Assembly (NCBI RefSeq): GCF_900455735.1
Contig: NZ_UAUI01000002.1
Coordinates: 1-64,000, forward strand
DNA length: 64,000 nucleotides
Direction of reading: 5' to 3'
Source of the DNA: Rhodococcus wratislaviensis
GTDB taxonomy: Bacteria > Actinomycetota > Actinomycetes > Mycobacteriales > Mycobacteriaceae
Positions 8,147-17,515 of this stretch are shown here, one piece after another. How positions within the stretch are numbered: the first letter of the stretch is position 1; every line of letters begins with the position of its first letter. The notes under the pieces are model-generated. The model was not told the origin of the DNA, did not search any database, and saw only the letters and a program-made list of their open reading frames with translations. A program made the position numbers and the translations under genes.

Positions 8147-9991
8147 GTGGTCTCCCACACGAAGGAACCTTCCCGCCTGATCGGTGACGCCACCGCGACG
8201 CTCGAAGAACTGGGCCCGCACTACAAGTGGATTGCGTTGTCGAACACCACGCTCGGCATGCTGGTGGCGACGATCAACTCGTCGATCGTGCTGATCGCGC
8301 TCCCCGACATCTTCAAAGGCATCCACCTCGACCCACTCGAACCCGGCAACACGAGTTATCTGCTGTGGATGATGATGGGCTTCCTCGTCGTCACCGCGGT
8401 CCTGGTCGTGAGTTTCGGCCGGCTCGGCGACATGTTCGGCCGCGCCCGGATGTACAACATGGGCTTCGCCGTCTTCACGATCGCCTCGATCTTCCTGGCA
8501 GTGACATGGTTCGACGGGTCCGAGGCGGCGCTGTGGCTCATCGGGTGGCGCGTCGTCCAGGGCGTCGGCGGTGCGTTCCTGATGGCGAACTCGTCGGCGA
8601 TCCTCACCGACGCTTTTCCCGCCGATCAGCGTGGGCTCGCACTCGGGATCAACGGTGTCGCCGCGATCGCCGGATCGTTCCTCGGCCTGCTCATCGGCGG
8701 CATCCTCGCGCCGATCCACTGGAATCTCATCTTCCTCGTCTCGGTTCCCTTCGGTGTGGTCGGCACGATCTGGGCCTACCTGAAACTCCGCGACACCGGG
8801 GTCCGCCGGCACGCCGACATCGACTGGTGGGGAAACATCACGTTCGCCGTCGGATTGATCGCCGTCCTGGTGGGCATCACCTACGGAATCCAGCCGTACG
8901 GCTCCTCGTCGATGGGCTGGACCAGTCCGCTGGTGCTCTGGTGCCTCGTCGGCGGCCTCGCCGTCCTCGCAGCGTTCTGCGTCATCGAGACCCGGGTCGC
9001 GAATCCCCTGTTCAACCTGCACCTGTTCCAGATCAAGTCGTTCACCTGGGGCAACATCGCCAACCTGGTGGCGTCGCTCGGCCGCGGCGGGCTGCAGTTC
9101 ATCCTGATCATCTGGCTCCAGGGCATCTGGCTGCCGCAGCACGGCTACGACTACAGCCGCACTCCGTTGTGGGCGGGCATCTACATGCTGCCGATGACCA
9201 TCGGGTTCCTGCTGTCCGCGCCGGTGTCCGGGGTCATCTCCGACCGATTCGGCACCAAGTGGTTCACCAGCACCGGCATGTTCATCACCGCGGGCACGTT
9301 CGGTCTGCTGATCGCCCTGCCGGTCGACTTCGACTACTGGGCCTTCGCGGTGACTCTGTTGATCAACGGCATCGGCATGGGGATGTTCTCCGCGCCGAAC
9401 CGGGCGGAAGTTATGAACAGCCTTCCCGCCGACGCGCGCGGCGTCGGTGCGGGCATGATGACGACTTTCCAGAACGCGGCGATGGTGCTGTCGATCGGCT
9501 TCTTCTTCAGTCTGATGATCGCCGGCCTCAGTTCCAACCTTCCGGCCGCGATGAGCGACGGACTGATGGCGAACGGGGTGCCCGCGGCGCAGGCCACTCA
9601 GATCGCGAATCTGCCCGCCGTCGCCGTGTTGTTCGCGGCGTTCCTCGGCGTCAACCCGATTCAGGAACTGCTCGGGCCGAATCTGTCGTCACTCACCGAG
9701 CAGCAGCAGGCGCACCTGACCGGCTTGGACTTCTTTCCCCAGCTGATTTCCGGCCCGTTCGCCGACGGCCTCGCAATGGCGTTCGCCTTCGCGATCGTCG
9801 CGTGCGTCATCGGCGGAATCGCCTCGCTGCTCACCGGATCGCAGAAGACGGCGTCGGCGGACGAGCCGCACGAGTCTGTCGGCGCGGAACTCGCCGGAAT
9901 CGCCGGCGAAGCCGGAATCGGCCCGAGCGAACTCGTCCACGACCTTCCGGAAACGGCGCAGGCAGCCTCCGGCGGACACCCGAACCGTTAG
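8147..9991 (+). CDS. MFS drug/proton antiporter, DHA2 (14-helix) type
   Basis: Secondary transporter of the major facilitator superfamily in the inner membrane, probably exporting a small hydrophobic compound. The GTG at 8147 follows a good GAGAGGTG ribosome site. The 614 residues contain about 14 hydrophobic helices. Motif A is recognisable as GRLGDMFGRARMYN after helix 2, an antiporter-type motif C (GSFLGLLIGGIL) follows in helix 5, and a second cytoplasmic loop carries SDRFGTKW. A ~60-residue polar tail follows the last helix. It is divergent from the BRCT-like gene and 10 bases ahead of the Ddn-like gene, so the two plus-strand genes may be co-transcribed. No regulator adjoins it and the substrate cannot be inferred. 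Confidence 0.88.
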   Translation: MVSHTKEPSRLIGDATATLEELGPHYKWIALSNTTLGMLVATINSSIVLIALPDIFKGIHLDPLEPGNTSYLLWMMMGFLVVTAVLVVSFGRLGDMFGRARMYNMGFAVFTIASIFLAVTWFDGSEAALWLIGWRVVQGVGGAFLMANSSAILTDAFPADQRGLALGINGVAAIAGSFLGLLIGGILAPIHWNLIFLVSVPFGVVGTIWAYLKLRDTGVRRHADIDWWGNITFAVGLIAVLVGITYGIQPYGSSSMGWTSPLVLWCLVGGLAVLAAFCVIETRVANPLFNLHLFQIKSFTWGNIANLVASLGRGGLQFILIIWLQGIWLPQHGYDYSRTPLWAGIYMLPMTIGFLLSAPVSGVISDRFGTKWFTSTGMFITAGTFGLLIALPVDFDYWAFAVTLLINGIGMGMFSAPNRAEVMNSLPADARGVGAGMMTTFQNAAMVLSIGFFFSLMIAGLSSNLPAAMSDGLMANGVPAAQATQIANLPAVAVLFAAFLGVNPIQELLGPNLSSLTEQQQAHLTGLDFFPQLISGPFADGLAMAFAFAIVACVIGGIASLLTGSQKTASADEPHESVGAELAGIAGEAGIGPSELVHDLPETAQAASGGHPNR

Positions 9992-10001
9992 GCTCGATTG
10001 C

Positions 10002-10433
10002 ATGCCTTCGGACCGCGGACTCAAGTTCATGAACGCCGCCCACCGCGCGCTCTTGCGCATTACCGGTGGGCGGGTCGGGCGGAGTTTCGGCAAGATGCCG
10101 GCGGTGGAGTTGACCACCGTCGGCCGCAAGACCGGGAAGGTGCACAGCGTCATGCTGACCGTGCCGGTGCGGGAAGGTGACACCCTCGTCGTGGTGGCGT
10201 CACGTGGTGGCGACGACCGCAACCCCGCGTGGTTCCTGAACCTGCAGGCCAACCCGGTGGTCCAACTGTCGCTGCAGGGAAACCCCGCACAGTCCATGCG
10301 CGCCCACGTGGCAACGCCCGAGGAGCGGGCCCGTCTGTGGCCGAAGGTGACCGCCGCCTACAAGGGTTACGCCGGCTACCAGAAGAAAACGGACCGCGAG
10401 ATCCCTCTGGTTCTGCTCGATCCGACGACCTGA
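10002..10433 (+). CDS. Deazaflavin (F420)-dependent nitroreductase-family protein
   Basis: A 143-residue member of the Ddn/DUF385 family of small split-barrel proteins that use the deazaflavin cofactor F420 to reduce quinones or nitro compounds. The family pattern is clear: VELTTVGRKTGKVHSVMLT, then VVVASRGGDDRNPAWFLNL with the cofactor-phosphate region, then NPVVQLSL. The C-terminal YAGYQKKTDREIPLVLL is also typical. The ATG at 10002 lies 10 bases after the MFS stop. F420 proteins of this kind are characteristic of mycobacteria and rhodococci. The physiological substrate is unknown. Confidence 0.87.
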   Translation: MPSDRGLKFMNAAHRALLRITGGRVGRSFGKMPAVELTTVGRKTGKVHSVMLTVPVREGDTLVVVASRGGDDRNPAWFLNLQANPVVQLSLQGNPAQSMRAHVATPEERARLWPKVTAAYKGYAGYQKKTDREIPLVLLDPTT

Positions 10434-10434
10434 C

Positions 10435-10450
10435 GCCGGCCACCGCCGGC
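10435..10450 (+). terminator. Short GC hairpin after Ddn-like gene
   Basis: GCCGGC-CACC-GCCGGC immediately after the stop codon at 10433: a 6-bp stem with a 4-base loop and no T-tract. It is plausible as a weak actinobacterial terminator. Confidence 0.4.
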
Positions 10451-10555
10451 AGAACACGGTTCGGTTGCAGTCCGGCGCTGTGAGCCGGTTCCTCCCTTAA
10501 CCTCGACCTCACCCTTATAGATTGCGACTTCCGGGCGGGCGAGGTTGGGAGTGAC

Positions 10556-11995
10556 GTGGACACTGACGATGCTGCGCTGCGCAAGTCCGGCACCCGACAC
10601 CGTCCGCGGCGCGGGTGGATCGTGGCGACCCTGACGCTTCTCGTCCTCATGGTCGCGCCTGCCCCGTCGGCGACAGCCGAAGCGATCGTGCAACCGGTGG
10701 CCGCCGACCCGAGCGTCGTCCGCGCGTCCGACGGCATGTTCTACATGTACACGACCGCCGACGACTGGGGCGACGGCCAGGGCATGCACAACATGTCGAT
10801 CTTCAAGTCCGCAGATCTCATGGACTGGATGTACCTCGGCGACGTCTTCCCCGACCGGCCCGCGTGGCATCCGGACGGCAAGCTCGCGTGGGCGCCCAAC
10901 GCGCTCGAATCCGACGGCAAGTACAGCCTGTACTACTCCCTCTACGACGAATCGAACCCGTGCATCGGTCTCGCCACCGCCGACCGGCCCACCGGACCGT
11001 GGACCGACCTCGGCCGCCCCGTGTTCTGCGCCCACGACGTCGGCGTCGGCGGCACCATCGACCCGTTCGTGTGGGACGACGGCACGACGAAGACGATGTT
11101 CGTCGGCAACTTCCAGGGCGTCCACGCCATCCCGCTCAGCCCGGACGGCACCGCGGCGGCCGGCGAACCCGTACGCGTCGCGGACGAGCGCTTCGAAGGC
11201 CCGTACGTCGAATTCCACGACGGCTACTACTACCTGTTCCTCTCGGCCGGCAATTGCTGCAACGGCGCCGACACCGCCTACCGCGTCCTCGTCGGCCGGT
11301 CGGAGTCGCTGACGGGGCCATACCTCGACCGGAAGGGCCAGGACCTGAACGACGGCGGCGGCGCCCTCATCCTCGCCGGCAGCGAACCGTGGGCCGGGCC
11401 GGGCCACAACACGGTGGTCTCCGACGACGCGGGCTCGGATTGGATCGTGTACCACGCCATTCCTCGCGACAACCGGGATCTGCCCAGCGGAGCCCGCCGG
11501 CGCGAGGGGATGATCGACCGGATCGTGTGGGCGAACGGCTGGCCCGAGGTGGGCGACGGTTCGCCCGCGTCGACCGGGCCGGCGAACCCCGACACGGACC
11601 TGCCGGTGCGGGTCACGCTGCGCGCCGATTCCGACACGACGCTGCCGGCGGGCGGCGGGACCGTCGACACCACCATGCTCGTCGAGGCACCCGAGGACCG
11701 TCCCTATGCAGGGCAGGTGTGGGTCAGCGCGGTCTCCCCGGACGGCCGGACAAGCGACCCCTTCTTCGGACCGATCGACGTCGACCTGCAACCCGGCGAG
11801 GTGCTCCAGGAGAACATCGCGTACACGATCCCGGGTGATGCAGTCGCGGGCACCTACTACGCCTACGCATTCGCAGGCACCTACCCCGACGAGACCGTCG
11901 AGTTCGGCACCGTTCACGCCGTCAAGTCCGGCGACGAGGCCAGGATCAGCCCGGTCCGCTCGGTGTCGCTGCACCTCGGAACGGTCGCGCGCTGA
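10556..11995 (+). CDS. Secreted glycoside hydrolase family 43-type protein
   Basis: Probable exported arabinan- or xylan-type glycosidase. GTG start at 10556 with GGGAG just upstream; 479 residues. A signal peptide covers about 1-41 (RRPRRG-type basic start, LLVLMVA core, cleavage near ATA-EA). A five-bladed beta-propeller domain follows. The three expected GH43 acidic residues are present: Asp51 in ADPSVV, Asp169 in GTIDPFVWDD and Glu214 in FEGPYVEF. The last ~130 residues (after PDTDLPVRVTL) look like a separate beta-sandwich domain. It is a lone plus-strand gene. Exact specificity cannot be read from sequence. Confidence 0.82.
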   Translation: MDTDDAALRKSGTRHRPRRGWIVATLTLLVLMVAPAPSATAEAIVQPVAADPSVVRASDGMFYMYTTADDWGDGQGMHNMSIFKSADLMDWMYLGDVFPDRPAWHPDGKLAWAPNALESDGKYSLYYSLYDESNPCIGLATADRPTGPWTDLGRPVFCAHDVGVGGTIDPFVWDDGTTKTMFVGNFQGVHAIPLSPDGTAAAGEPVRVADERFEGPYVEFHDGYYYLFLSAGNCCNGADTAYRVLVGRSESLTGPYLDRKGQDLNDGGGALILAGSEPWAGPGHNTVVSDDAGSDWIVYHAIPRDNRDLPSGARRREGMIDRIVWANGWPEVGDGSPASTGPANPDTDLPVRVTLRADSDTTLPAGGGTVDTTMLVEAPEDRPYAGQVWVSAVSPDGRTSDPFFGPIDVDLQPGEVLQENIAYTIPGDAVAGTYYAYAFAGTYPDETVEFGTVHAVKSGDEARISPVRSVSLHLGTVAR

Positions 11996-12065
11996 CGAGG
12001 CAGCCAGCCATGGGCAACCGATTCGGTTTCCGATTCTTACTTCGACAACTGATTCCGCAATGATT

Positions 12066-12095
12066 CTCGCCTATTGCTATTGAAATAGTGGCGAG
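12066..12095. promoter_or_regulatory. Imperfect palindrome upstream of polyamine operon
   Basis: CTCGCCTATT (12066-12075) pairs with AATAG and GCGAG (12084-12095) with a two-base bulge. It lies 75 bases before the first gene of the polyamine operon and 70 bases after the GH43 stop. It could be an operator for the operon's Lrp/AsnC regulator or a weak terminator. Confidence 0.35.
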
Positions 12096-12170
12096 CGTAG
12101 GTCAGGATGGGTGCCACGGTGACGCGCCTCACACGTCACCTTTCGGTCATTCCACCAACAAAGGTGCTCC

Positions 12171-13595
12171 ATGCTGCAGACAGTGTTCGAGAAGAATCAA
12201 CCGAACGCGAAGGTCGTCGACCATGCGCTCCGGCGCACCCGGTTGGCACCGTTCTGGATCGAGGACGTCGCCGACACCCCCACCTACCCGTCCGCCTCGG
12301 CCGACGCCGCGTACGACCTGGTGGTCGTCGGCGGCGGATACACCGGACTCTGGAGTGCACTCCTCGCGAAACAGCGCCACCCCGACCTGTCCGTCGCCCT
12401 CGTGGAGGGCGAGACCATCGGATGGGCGGCATCCGGCCGTAACGGCGGGTTCGTCGAAGCAAGCCTGACCCACGGCAGCGAGAACGGCCGTCGACGCTGG
12501 CCGGGAGAGATCGACACCCTGGAGACGCTCGGGCTCGAGAACCTCGACGCCATCGAGAAGACCGTCCACACCCTGGGGTTGGACTGCGATTTCGAACGGA
12601 ACGGCGCGATCTCGGTCGCGATCGCCGATTACCAGGCGAAGGACGTATTCGACACGCCCCCGAGCGCCACCACCACGGTGTTGGACGGACCCGCGATGCG
12701 CGCGCAGGTCAACTCGCCCACGTACCTGGCCGGTGTATGGGACAAGGAGTCCACCGCGCTGGTGCATCCGGCCAAGCTCGCCACCGAACTCGGCCGGGCC
12801 TGTGCGGAGCACGGTGTCGAGATGTTCGAGCACACCAAGGTCCTCGATCTCGTCCGCTCCCGATCGTCGTCCCGGGTCGGCGTCCGGACGGCGTCCGCGA
12901 CCCTGTCGGCCGGCCGAGTGATCCTGGCAACCAACGCTTTTCCGTCCCTGCTGAAGCGGTACCGGCTGCACACGGTTCCGGTGTACGACTACGTGCTCAT
13001 GACCGAACCGCTGTCCGACGCACAGCTCGCCGAGGTGGGATGGTCTGCCCGCCAGGGCGTCGCCGACATGTCCAATCAGTTCCACTACTACCGGCTCACC
13101 CGCGACAACCGAATCCTCTGGGGCGGGTACGACGCGATCTACCATTTCGGGCGGGGAATGCACCACGACCTCGAAGACCGTCCCGAGTCCCACGCACGGC
13201 TGGCGAGCCACTTCTTCACGACGTTCCCGCAGCTCGAGGGCCTGGAGTTCACCCACCGGTGGGGCGGTGTCATCGACACGTCGACACGCTTCTGCTCGTT
13301 CTTCGGTTCCGCGGCGAAGGGGCGGATCGCGTACGCGGCCGGCTTCACCGGCCTCGGAGTCGGCGCCTCCCGCTTCGCGGCGAACGTCATGCTCGACAAG
13401 GTGTCCGGCGAGACGACTGCTTTGACGGAGTTGGACTTGGTGAAGTCCATGCCCCTCCCCTTCCCGCCCGAACCGTTGGCGGCGGCCGGCATCAACGCCA
13501 CCCGATGGTCGCTCGATCGCGCGGACCACACGGAAGGTCGACGGAACCTCTTCCTCAAGGCCCTCGACGCGGTCGGATTGGGGTTCGACTCGTGA
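12171..13595 (+). CDS. FAD-dependent amine oxidase (gamma-glutamylputrescine oxidoreductase-like)
   Basis: DAO-family flavoprotein expected to oxidise an amine, probably putrescine or a derivative, to an aldehyde with release of ammonia and H2O2. The ATG at 12171 gives 474 residues. The dinucleotide motif VVVGGGYTGLWSA is at 51-63, followed by the acidic end of the second strand (LVEGETIGWAASGRNGGF, the family FAD signature). The C-terminal AAGFTGLGVGASRFA closes the FAD site. It opens a six-gene operon containing a permease, an aminotransferase and gamma-aminobutyraldehyde dehydrogenase, which supports polyamine catabolism. No gamma-glutamylputrescine synthetase is seen here, so the true substrate could be free putrescine. 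Confidence 0.85.
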   Translation: MLQTVFEKNQPNAKVVDHALRRTRLAPFWIEDVADTPTYPSASADAAYDLVVVGGGYTGLWSALLAKQRHPDLSVALVEGETIGWAASGRNGGFVEASLTHGSENGRRRWPGEIDTLETLGLENLDAIEKTVHTLGLDCDFERNGAISVAIADYQAKDVFDTPPSATTTVLDGPAMRAQVNSPTYLAGVWDKESTALVHPAKLATELGRACAEHGVEMFEHTKVLDLVRSRSSSRVGVRTASATLSAGRVILATNAFPSLLKRYRLHTVPVYDYVLMTEPLSDAQLAEVGWSARQGVADMSNQFHYYRLTRDNRILWGGYDAIYHFGRGMHHDLEDRPESHARLASHFFTTFPQLEGLEFTHRWGGVIDTSTRFCSFFGSAAKGRIAYAAGFTGLGVGASRFAANVMLDKVSGETTALTELDLVKSMPLPFPPEPLAAAGINATRWSLDRADHTEGRRNLFLKALDAVGLGFDS

Positions 13596-13972
13596 TCGAC
13601 CCCGCGACCGGGGTCGTCACCTGGGAATCCGGACCGCACGTCGAGGCTCGAACCGCCGATCTCGACTACCACCGTCTCCCGGACGAGCAGGTGATCGGCG
13701 ACAGCGTACCGATGGTCGGCGAACGAGTGCTCGGCGACTTCGCCGGTGTCACCGTCGGCGTGTGGGAGATCGAGCCCAGCATCTCGTCCGACGTCGAGAT
13801 CGACGAGGTGTTCGTCGTCCTCAGCGGCGACGCGACCGTGCAGTTCGACGACGACACCCCCGACCTCGAACTCGGTCCCGGAAGTGTCGTCCACGTGCGG
13901 TCCGGGCAGAAGACCCGGTGGATCGTGCGCGACACGCTGCGGAAGATCTTCATCGCCGCGACGGCCACGTAA
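13592..13972 (+). CDS. Cupin-domain protein
   Basis: A 126-residue single-domain cupin starting at GTG 13592, which overlaps the preceding stop by four bases (GTGA). It resembles the small ureidoglycine-aminohydrolase-like cupins found in amine and amino-acid catabolic operons. The barrel is visible as GVWEIEPS, then DEVFVVLSGDATVQF (cupin motif 1, with fewer metal ligands than usual), then GPGSVVHVRSGQKTRWIV (motif 2). The histidines of motif 1 are largely missing, so it may bind a ligand rather than act as a metal enzyme. Its role in polyamine use is unproven. Confidence 0.8.
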   Translation: MIDPATGVVTWESGPHVEARTADLDYHRLPDEQVIGDSVPMVGERVLGDFAGVTVGVWEIEPSISSDVEIDEVFVVLSGDATVQFDDDTPDLELGPGSVVHVRSGQKTRWIVRDTLRKIFIAATAT

Positions 13973-14050
13973 CCGCGAAAACCACTACACCCCTTCATCA
14001 CACACGCGCGGGCACCTCTGCCCGCAGCCGCACACCTCGAGGGAGACTTG

Positions 14051-15586
14051 ATGAGCATTGCCGAACCGCCACCCTTGAAGACCCAGCCCTCGACGACCCA
14101 GAACCCGCTCGGCACCGCGAAGGGCCTCAACAGCGGCGCACTGGGATTGATCGGCAACACGGTGATCGGGCTGTCCTCGGTCGCGCCCGCCTACAGCCTC
14201 GCCGCGACACTGGGATACGTCGTCCTGGCAGTCGGCGACAAGGCACCGTCGATGTTCCTCGTCGCGTTCATCCCGATGTTGCTCACGGCGTTCGCCTACC
14301 GCGAACTCAATCGGGACACCCCGGACTGCGGCACCTCGTTCACCTGGGGCACCAAGGCGTTCGGCCCGTGGATCGGCTGGATGGCGGGATGGGGACTCGC
14401 CGTCTCCGCGATCATCGTCCTCGCCAACACCGCGGAGATCGCGGCGATCTACCTGTTCGAGGTTCTCGGCCTGCACGCGGCAGCGGAGTCGCTCGCCGCG
14501 AAGGTGCTGCTGGGCTGCTTCTTCATCGCGGCCATGACCTACGTCAGCTTTCGCGGCATTCTCATCAGCGAACGACTGCAGAATGTCCTGATCGCGGTGC
14601 AGTTCACCGTCCTGATCGGGGTCAGCGTCCTCGCACTGTCGAAGGTGTTCGGCGGCACCGCCGGCCCGCAGGCGGTCACCCCGCAACTGGACTGGATCAT
14701 TCCGACCGGCGTCTCGATGTCCAGTGCCGCACAGGCGATCATCCTGTGCATCTTCATCTACTGGGGGTGGGATGCCTGCCTGGCGGTCGGTGAGGAAACG
14801 AAGGATTCGGAGCGGACGCCCGGCCGTGCCGCGGTCTTGACCACGGTCATTCTCGTCGCCACGTACGTCCTGGTCGGATACGCGGTCCAGTCGTTCGCCG
14901 GGTTCGGGGACACCGGGATCGGACTGAACAACCCCGAGAACGTCGACGACGTGCTGACCACCCTGGGTGGACCGGTCGCCGGGCCGGTGGCTGCCTCGTT
15001 GCTGCTGCTGACGGTCTCGATCTCCGCGCTCTCCTCGACCCAGACCACCATCCTGCCGACGGCGCGCGGAACGCTGTCGATGGCGGTCTACGAGGCGTTG
15101 CCGCGCCGGTTCGCCTCGGTGCACCCCCGGTACATGACCCCCGGCTTCGGAACCCTGGTCATGGGAGCGGCGGCGCTCCTGTTCTATCTGGTGCTGTCGT
15201 TCGCCAGCGCCAACGCCCTGCAGGATTCGGTGGCGTCGCTCGGACTCGCGGTCGCCTTCTACTACGGCATCACCGCCTACGCGTGCGTCTGGTATTTCCG
15301 TCGCACCCTCCTCGACTCGGCACGTAACCTGTTCATGCGCGGCATCTTTCCGCTGCTCGGTGCCCTCTGCATGACGTGGGCCTTCGTGCAGAGCGCCGTC
15401 GACATGCTGCGTCCCGACTACGGATTCACCGCGTTCGGCCCGTTCGGGGGCGTGTTCGTTCTCGGCGTCGGAATGCTGGTCGTCGGAATCCCCCTGATGC
15501 TGCTGTGTTTCGCGACCGGCTCCCGGAACTTCTTCCGCGGACGCACCCTCACCGCCGACACGGAAGTGAAGGTGCCCGAGTCGTGA
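14051..15586 (+). CDS. APC-family amino acid/polyamine permease
   Basis: Inner-membrane uptake transporter of the amino acid-polyamine-organocation superfamily. ATG at 14051 with GGGAG five bases upstream; a TTG three bases earlier is possible but less well placed. The 511 residues contain about 12 hydrophobic helices. The family's first-helix pattern is seen as IGNTVIGLSSVAPAYSLAA and the second block as DCGTSFTWGTKAFGPWIGW. It sits inside the polyamine operon between the cupin and the Lrp/AsnC regulator, so putrescine or a related diamine is the likely cargo. Confidence 0.87.
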   Translation: MSIAEPPPLKTQPSTTQNPLGTAKGLNSGALGLIGNTVIGLSSVAPAYSLAATLGYVVLAVGDKAPSMFLVAFIPMLLTAFAYRELNRDTPDCGTSFTWGTKAFGPWIGWMAGWGLAVSAIIVLANTAEIAAIYLFEVLGLHAAAESLAAKVLLGCFFIAAMTYVSFRGILISERLQNVLIAVQFTVLIGVSVLALSKVFGGTAGPQAVTPQLDWIIPTGVSMSSAAQAIILCIFIYWGWDACLAVGEETKDSERTPGRAAVLTTVILVATYVLVGYAVQSFAGFGDTGIGLNNPENVDDVLTTLGGPVAGPVAASLLLLTVSISALSSTQTTILPTARGTLSMAVYEALPRRFASVHPRYMTPGFGTLVMGAAALLFYLVLSFASANALQDSVASLGLAVAFYYGITAYACVWYFRRTLLDSARNLFMRGIFPLLGALCMTWAFVQSAVDMLRPDYGFTAFGPFGGVFVLGVGMLVVGIPLMLLCFATGSRNFFRGRTLTADTEVKVPES

Positions 15587-15671
15587 GTACCCACGTCACC
15601 AGGAAGAGGCGATAGTTCCGAAATGTCCGAGCCGATTGTCTTCGACACGACGAGCAAGGGAGGATTCGACC

Positions 15672-16133
15672 ATGTCTGAGCAGCCTGCCTCTCTCGATCC
15701 CGTGTCCAAGCAGATCATCGAGCAACTTCAGGAGGATGGACGACGGTCGTACTCGGCCATCGGCAAGGTCGTCGGATTGTCGGAAGCGGCTGTACGCCAA
15801 CGCGTGCAGAAGCTGATCGACACCGGCGTCACGCAGATCGTCGCGGTGACCGACCCCGTTCAAGTGGGATTCTCACGTCAGGCCATGGTCGGAATCCGCT
15901 GCTCGGGGGACGTCACCGAGATCGCCGCCCGGCTCGCCGACGTCGACGCCATCGACTACGTCGTGCTGACTGCAGGCGCCTACGACATTCTCGCCGAGAT
16001 CGTGTGCGAGAACGACGACCACCTCCTGACCGTGCTCAACAAAGAAATTCGCACTATTCCCGGTGTGCTCGGCACCGAGACGATGGTGTACCTGAAACTT
16101 GTCAAACAGCAATATGATTGGGGAACCCGATGA
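15672..16133 (+). CDS. Lrp/AsnC-family transcriptional regulator
   Basis: DNA-binding regulator of 153 residues. The ATG at 15672 follows a strong GGGAGGA ribosome site; the frame extends upstream but that part is not conserved-looking. An N-terminal helix-turn-helix is seen in QIIEQLQEDGRRSYSAIG and LSEAAVRQRVQKL, followed by the RAM ligand-binding domain (AMVGIRCSGDVTEIA, VLTAGAYDILAEIVCEND). The last codons overlap the aminotransferase start (ATGA). Its position in the middle of the polyamine operon suggests it senses an amine or amino acid and controls this operon, including itself. Confidence 0.9.
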   Translation: MSEQPASLDPVSKQIIEQLQEDGRRSYSAIGKVVGLSEAAVRQRVQKLIDTGVTQIVAVTDPVQVGFSRQAMVGIRCSGDVTEIAARLADVDAIDYVVLTAGAYDILAEIVCENDDHLLTVLNKEIRTIPGVLGTETMVYLKLVKQQYDWGTR

Positions 16134-17515
16134 CCACGGTTACCAACACTTCGCCTACCACGCCGCAACTCGAGGCGGCCGCCCGCCGCCATCTGTGGGG
16201 TCATTTCTCCCGGCACGGGCAGAACATCACCCCGCCGATCATCACCCGCGGTGAGGGCGCCCGGATCTGGGACGCGGCCGGCAAGAGCTACCTCGACGGA
16301 CTGTCCGGGTTGTTCGTCGTGCAGGCCGGGCACGGCCGCACCGAGCTCGCCGAGGCCGCCGCCAAGCAGGCCGAACAGCTCGCGTTCTTCCCGCTCTGGT
16401 CGTACGCCACCCCGCCGGCGATCGAACTCGCCGAACGCCTCGCCGGGTACGCCCCCGGTGATCTGAACCGGGTCTTCTTCACCACCGGCGGCGGCGAGGC
16501 CGTCGAAAGCGCCTGGAAACTGGCCAAGCAGTACTTCAAGAAGGTCGGCAAACCCGGCAAACACAAGGTGATCTCCCGCTCCATCGCCTACCACGGCACC
16601 CCGCAGGGCGCCCTGGCCATCACCGGCATCCCCGCCCTGAAGGCCCCGTTCGAACCGCTCACCCCCGGCGCGTTCCGGGTCCCCAACACCAACATCTACC
16701 GGGCCCCCGAACCCCTCGGCTCCGACCCGAAAGCGTTCGGGATCTGGGCCGCCGACCGGATCGCCGAGGCCATCGAATTCGAGGGACCGGACACCGTCGC
16801 CGCCGTCTTCCTCGAACCGGTGCAGAACGCCGGCGGCTGCTTCCCACCCCCGCCCGGTTACTTCGAGCGGGTCCGGCAGATCTGCGACGAGTACGACGTG
16901 CTGCTGGTCTCGGACGAGGTGATCTGCGCGTTCGGGCGGATCGGGTCGATGTTCGCGTGCGACGACTTCGGGTACGTCCCCGACATCATCACCTGCGCCA
17001 AGGGCCTGACGTCGGGGTATTCGCCGATCGGGGCGATGATCGCCTCGGACCGGCTCTTCGAACCCTTCGCGGACGGTGCGTCGATGTTCGCGCACGGCTA
17101 CACCTTCGGCGGGCACCCCGTCTCGGCGGCGGTGGCGTTGGCGAATCTGGACATCTTCGAACGCGAGGGCCTCAACGCCCACGTCGCCGAGCAGGCGCCG
17201 GCGTTCCGGGCCACCCTCGACAAGCTGACCGATCTGCCGATGGTCGGGGACGTGCGCGGGGAGGGCTTCTTCTACGGCATCGAGCTGGTCAAGGACAAGA
17301 CCACCAAGGAGTCGTTCACCGACGACGAGGCCGAACGGATCCTGCACGGGTTCCTCTCCACCGCGCTGTTCGACGCCGGCCTGTACTGCCGGGCCGACGA
17401 CCGCGGCGACCCGGTCATCCAGCTCGCCCCGCCCCTGACCTGCGGTCAGGCCGAATTCGACGAGATCGAAAACATCCTGCGCAGCGTCCTCACCGAAGCC
17501 TGGACCCTGCTGTGA
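16130..17515 (+). CDS. Class III PLP-dependent aminotransferase (putrescine/omega-amino acid type)
   Basis: Transfers a terminal amino group, probably from putrescine or GABA-like omega-amines, to pyruvate or 2-oxoglutarate. ATG at 16130 with GGGGA upstream; 461 residues, normal for the family. The PLP site is complete: TTGGGEAVESAWK (118-130), the SDEVICAFGR aspartate (Asp262) and the Schiff-base lysine Lys291 in ITCAKGLTSGYSP. It overlaps the regulator gene by four bases and the dehydrogenase gene by four bases, so the three are co-translated. The dehydrogenase beside it would oxidise the resulting 4-aminobutanal. Confidence 0.9.
   Translation: MTTVTNTSPTTPQLEAAARRHLWGHFSRHGQNITPPIITRGEGARIWDAAGKSYLDGLSGLFVVQAGHGRTELAEAAAKQAEQLAFFPLWSYATPPAIELAERLAGYAPGDLNRVFFTTGGGEAVESAWKLAKQYFKKVGKPGKHKVISRSIAYHGTPQGALAITGIPALKAPFEPLTPGAFRVPNTNIYRAPEPLGSDPKAFGIWAADRIAEAIEFEGPDTVAAVFLEPVQNAGGCFPPPPGYFERVRQICDEYDVLLVSDEVICAFGRIGSMFACDDFGYVPDIITCAKGLTSGYSPIGAMIASDRLFEPFADGASMFAHGYTFGGHPVSAAVALANLDIFEREGLNAHVAEQAPAFRATLDKLTDLPMVGDVRGEGFFYGIELVKDKTTKESFTDDEAERILHGFLSTALFDAGLYCRADDRGDPVIQLAPPLTCGQAEFDEIENILRSVLTEAWTLL

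Noticed and set aside
10376-11974. Minus-strand open frame opposite the GH43-type gene
   Set aside because: Mirror of GC-rich third positions; no signal peptide, motif or ribosome site, and the plus strand has complete catalytic residues.
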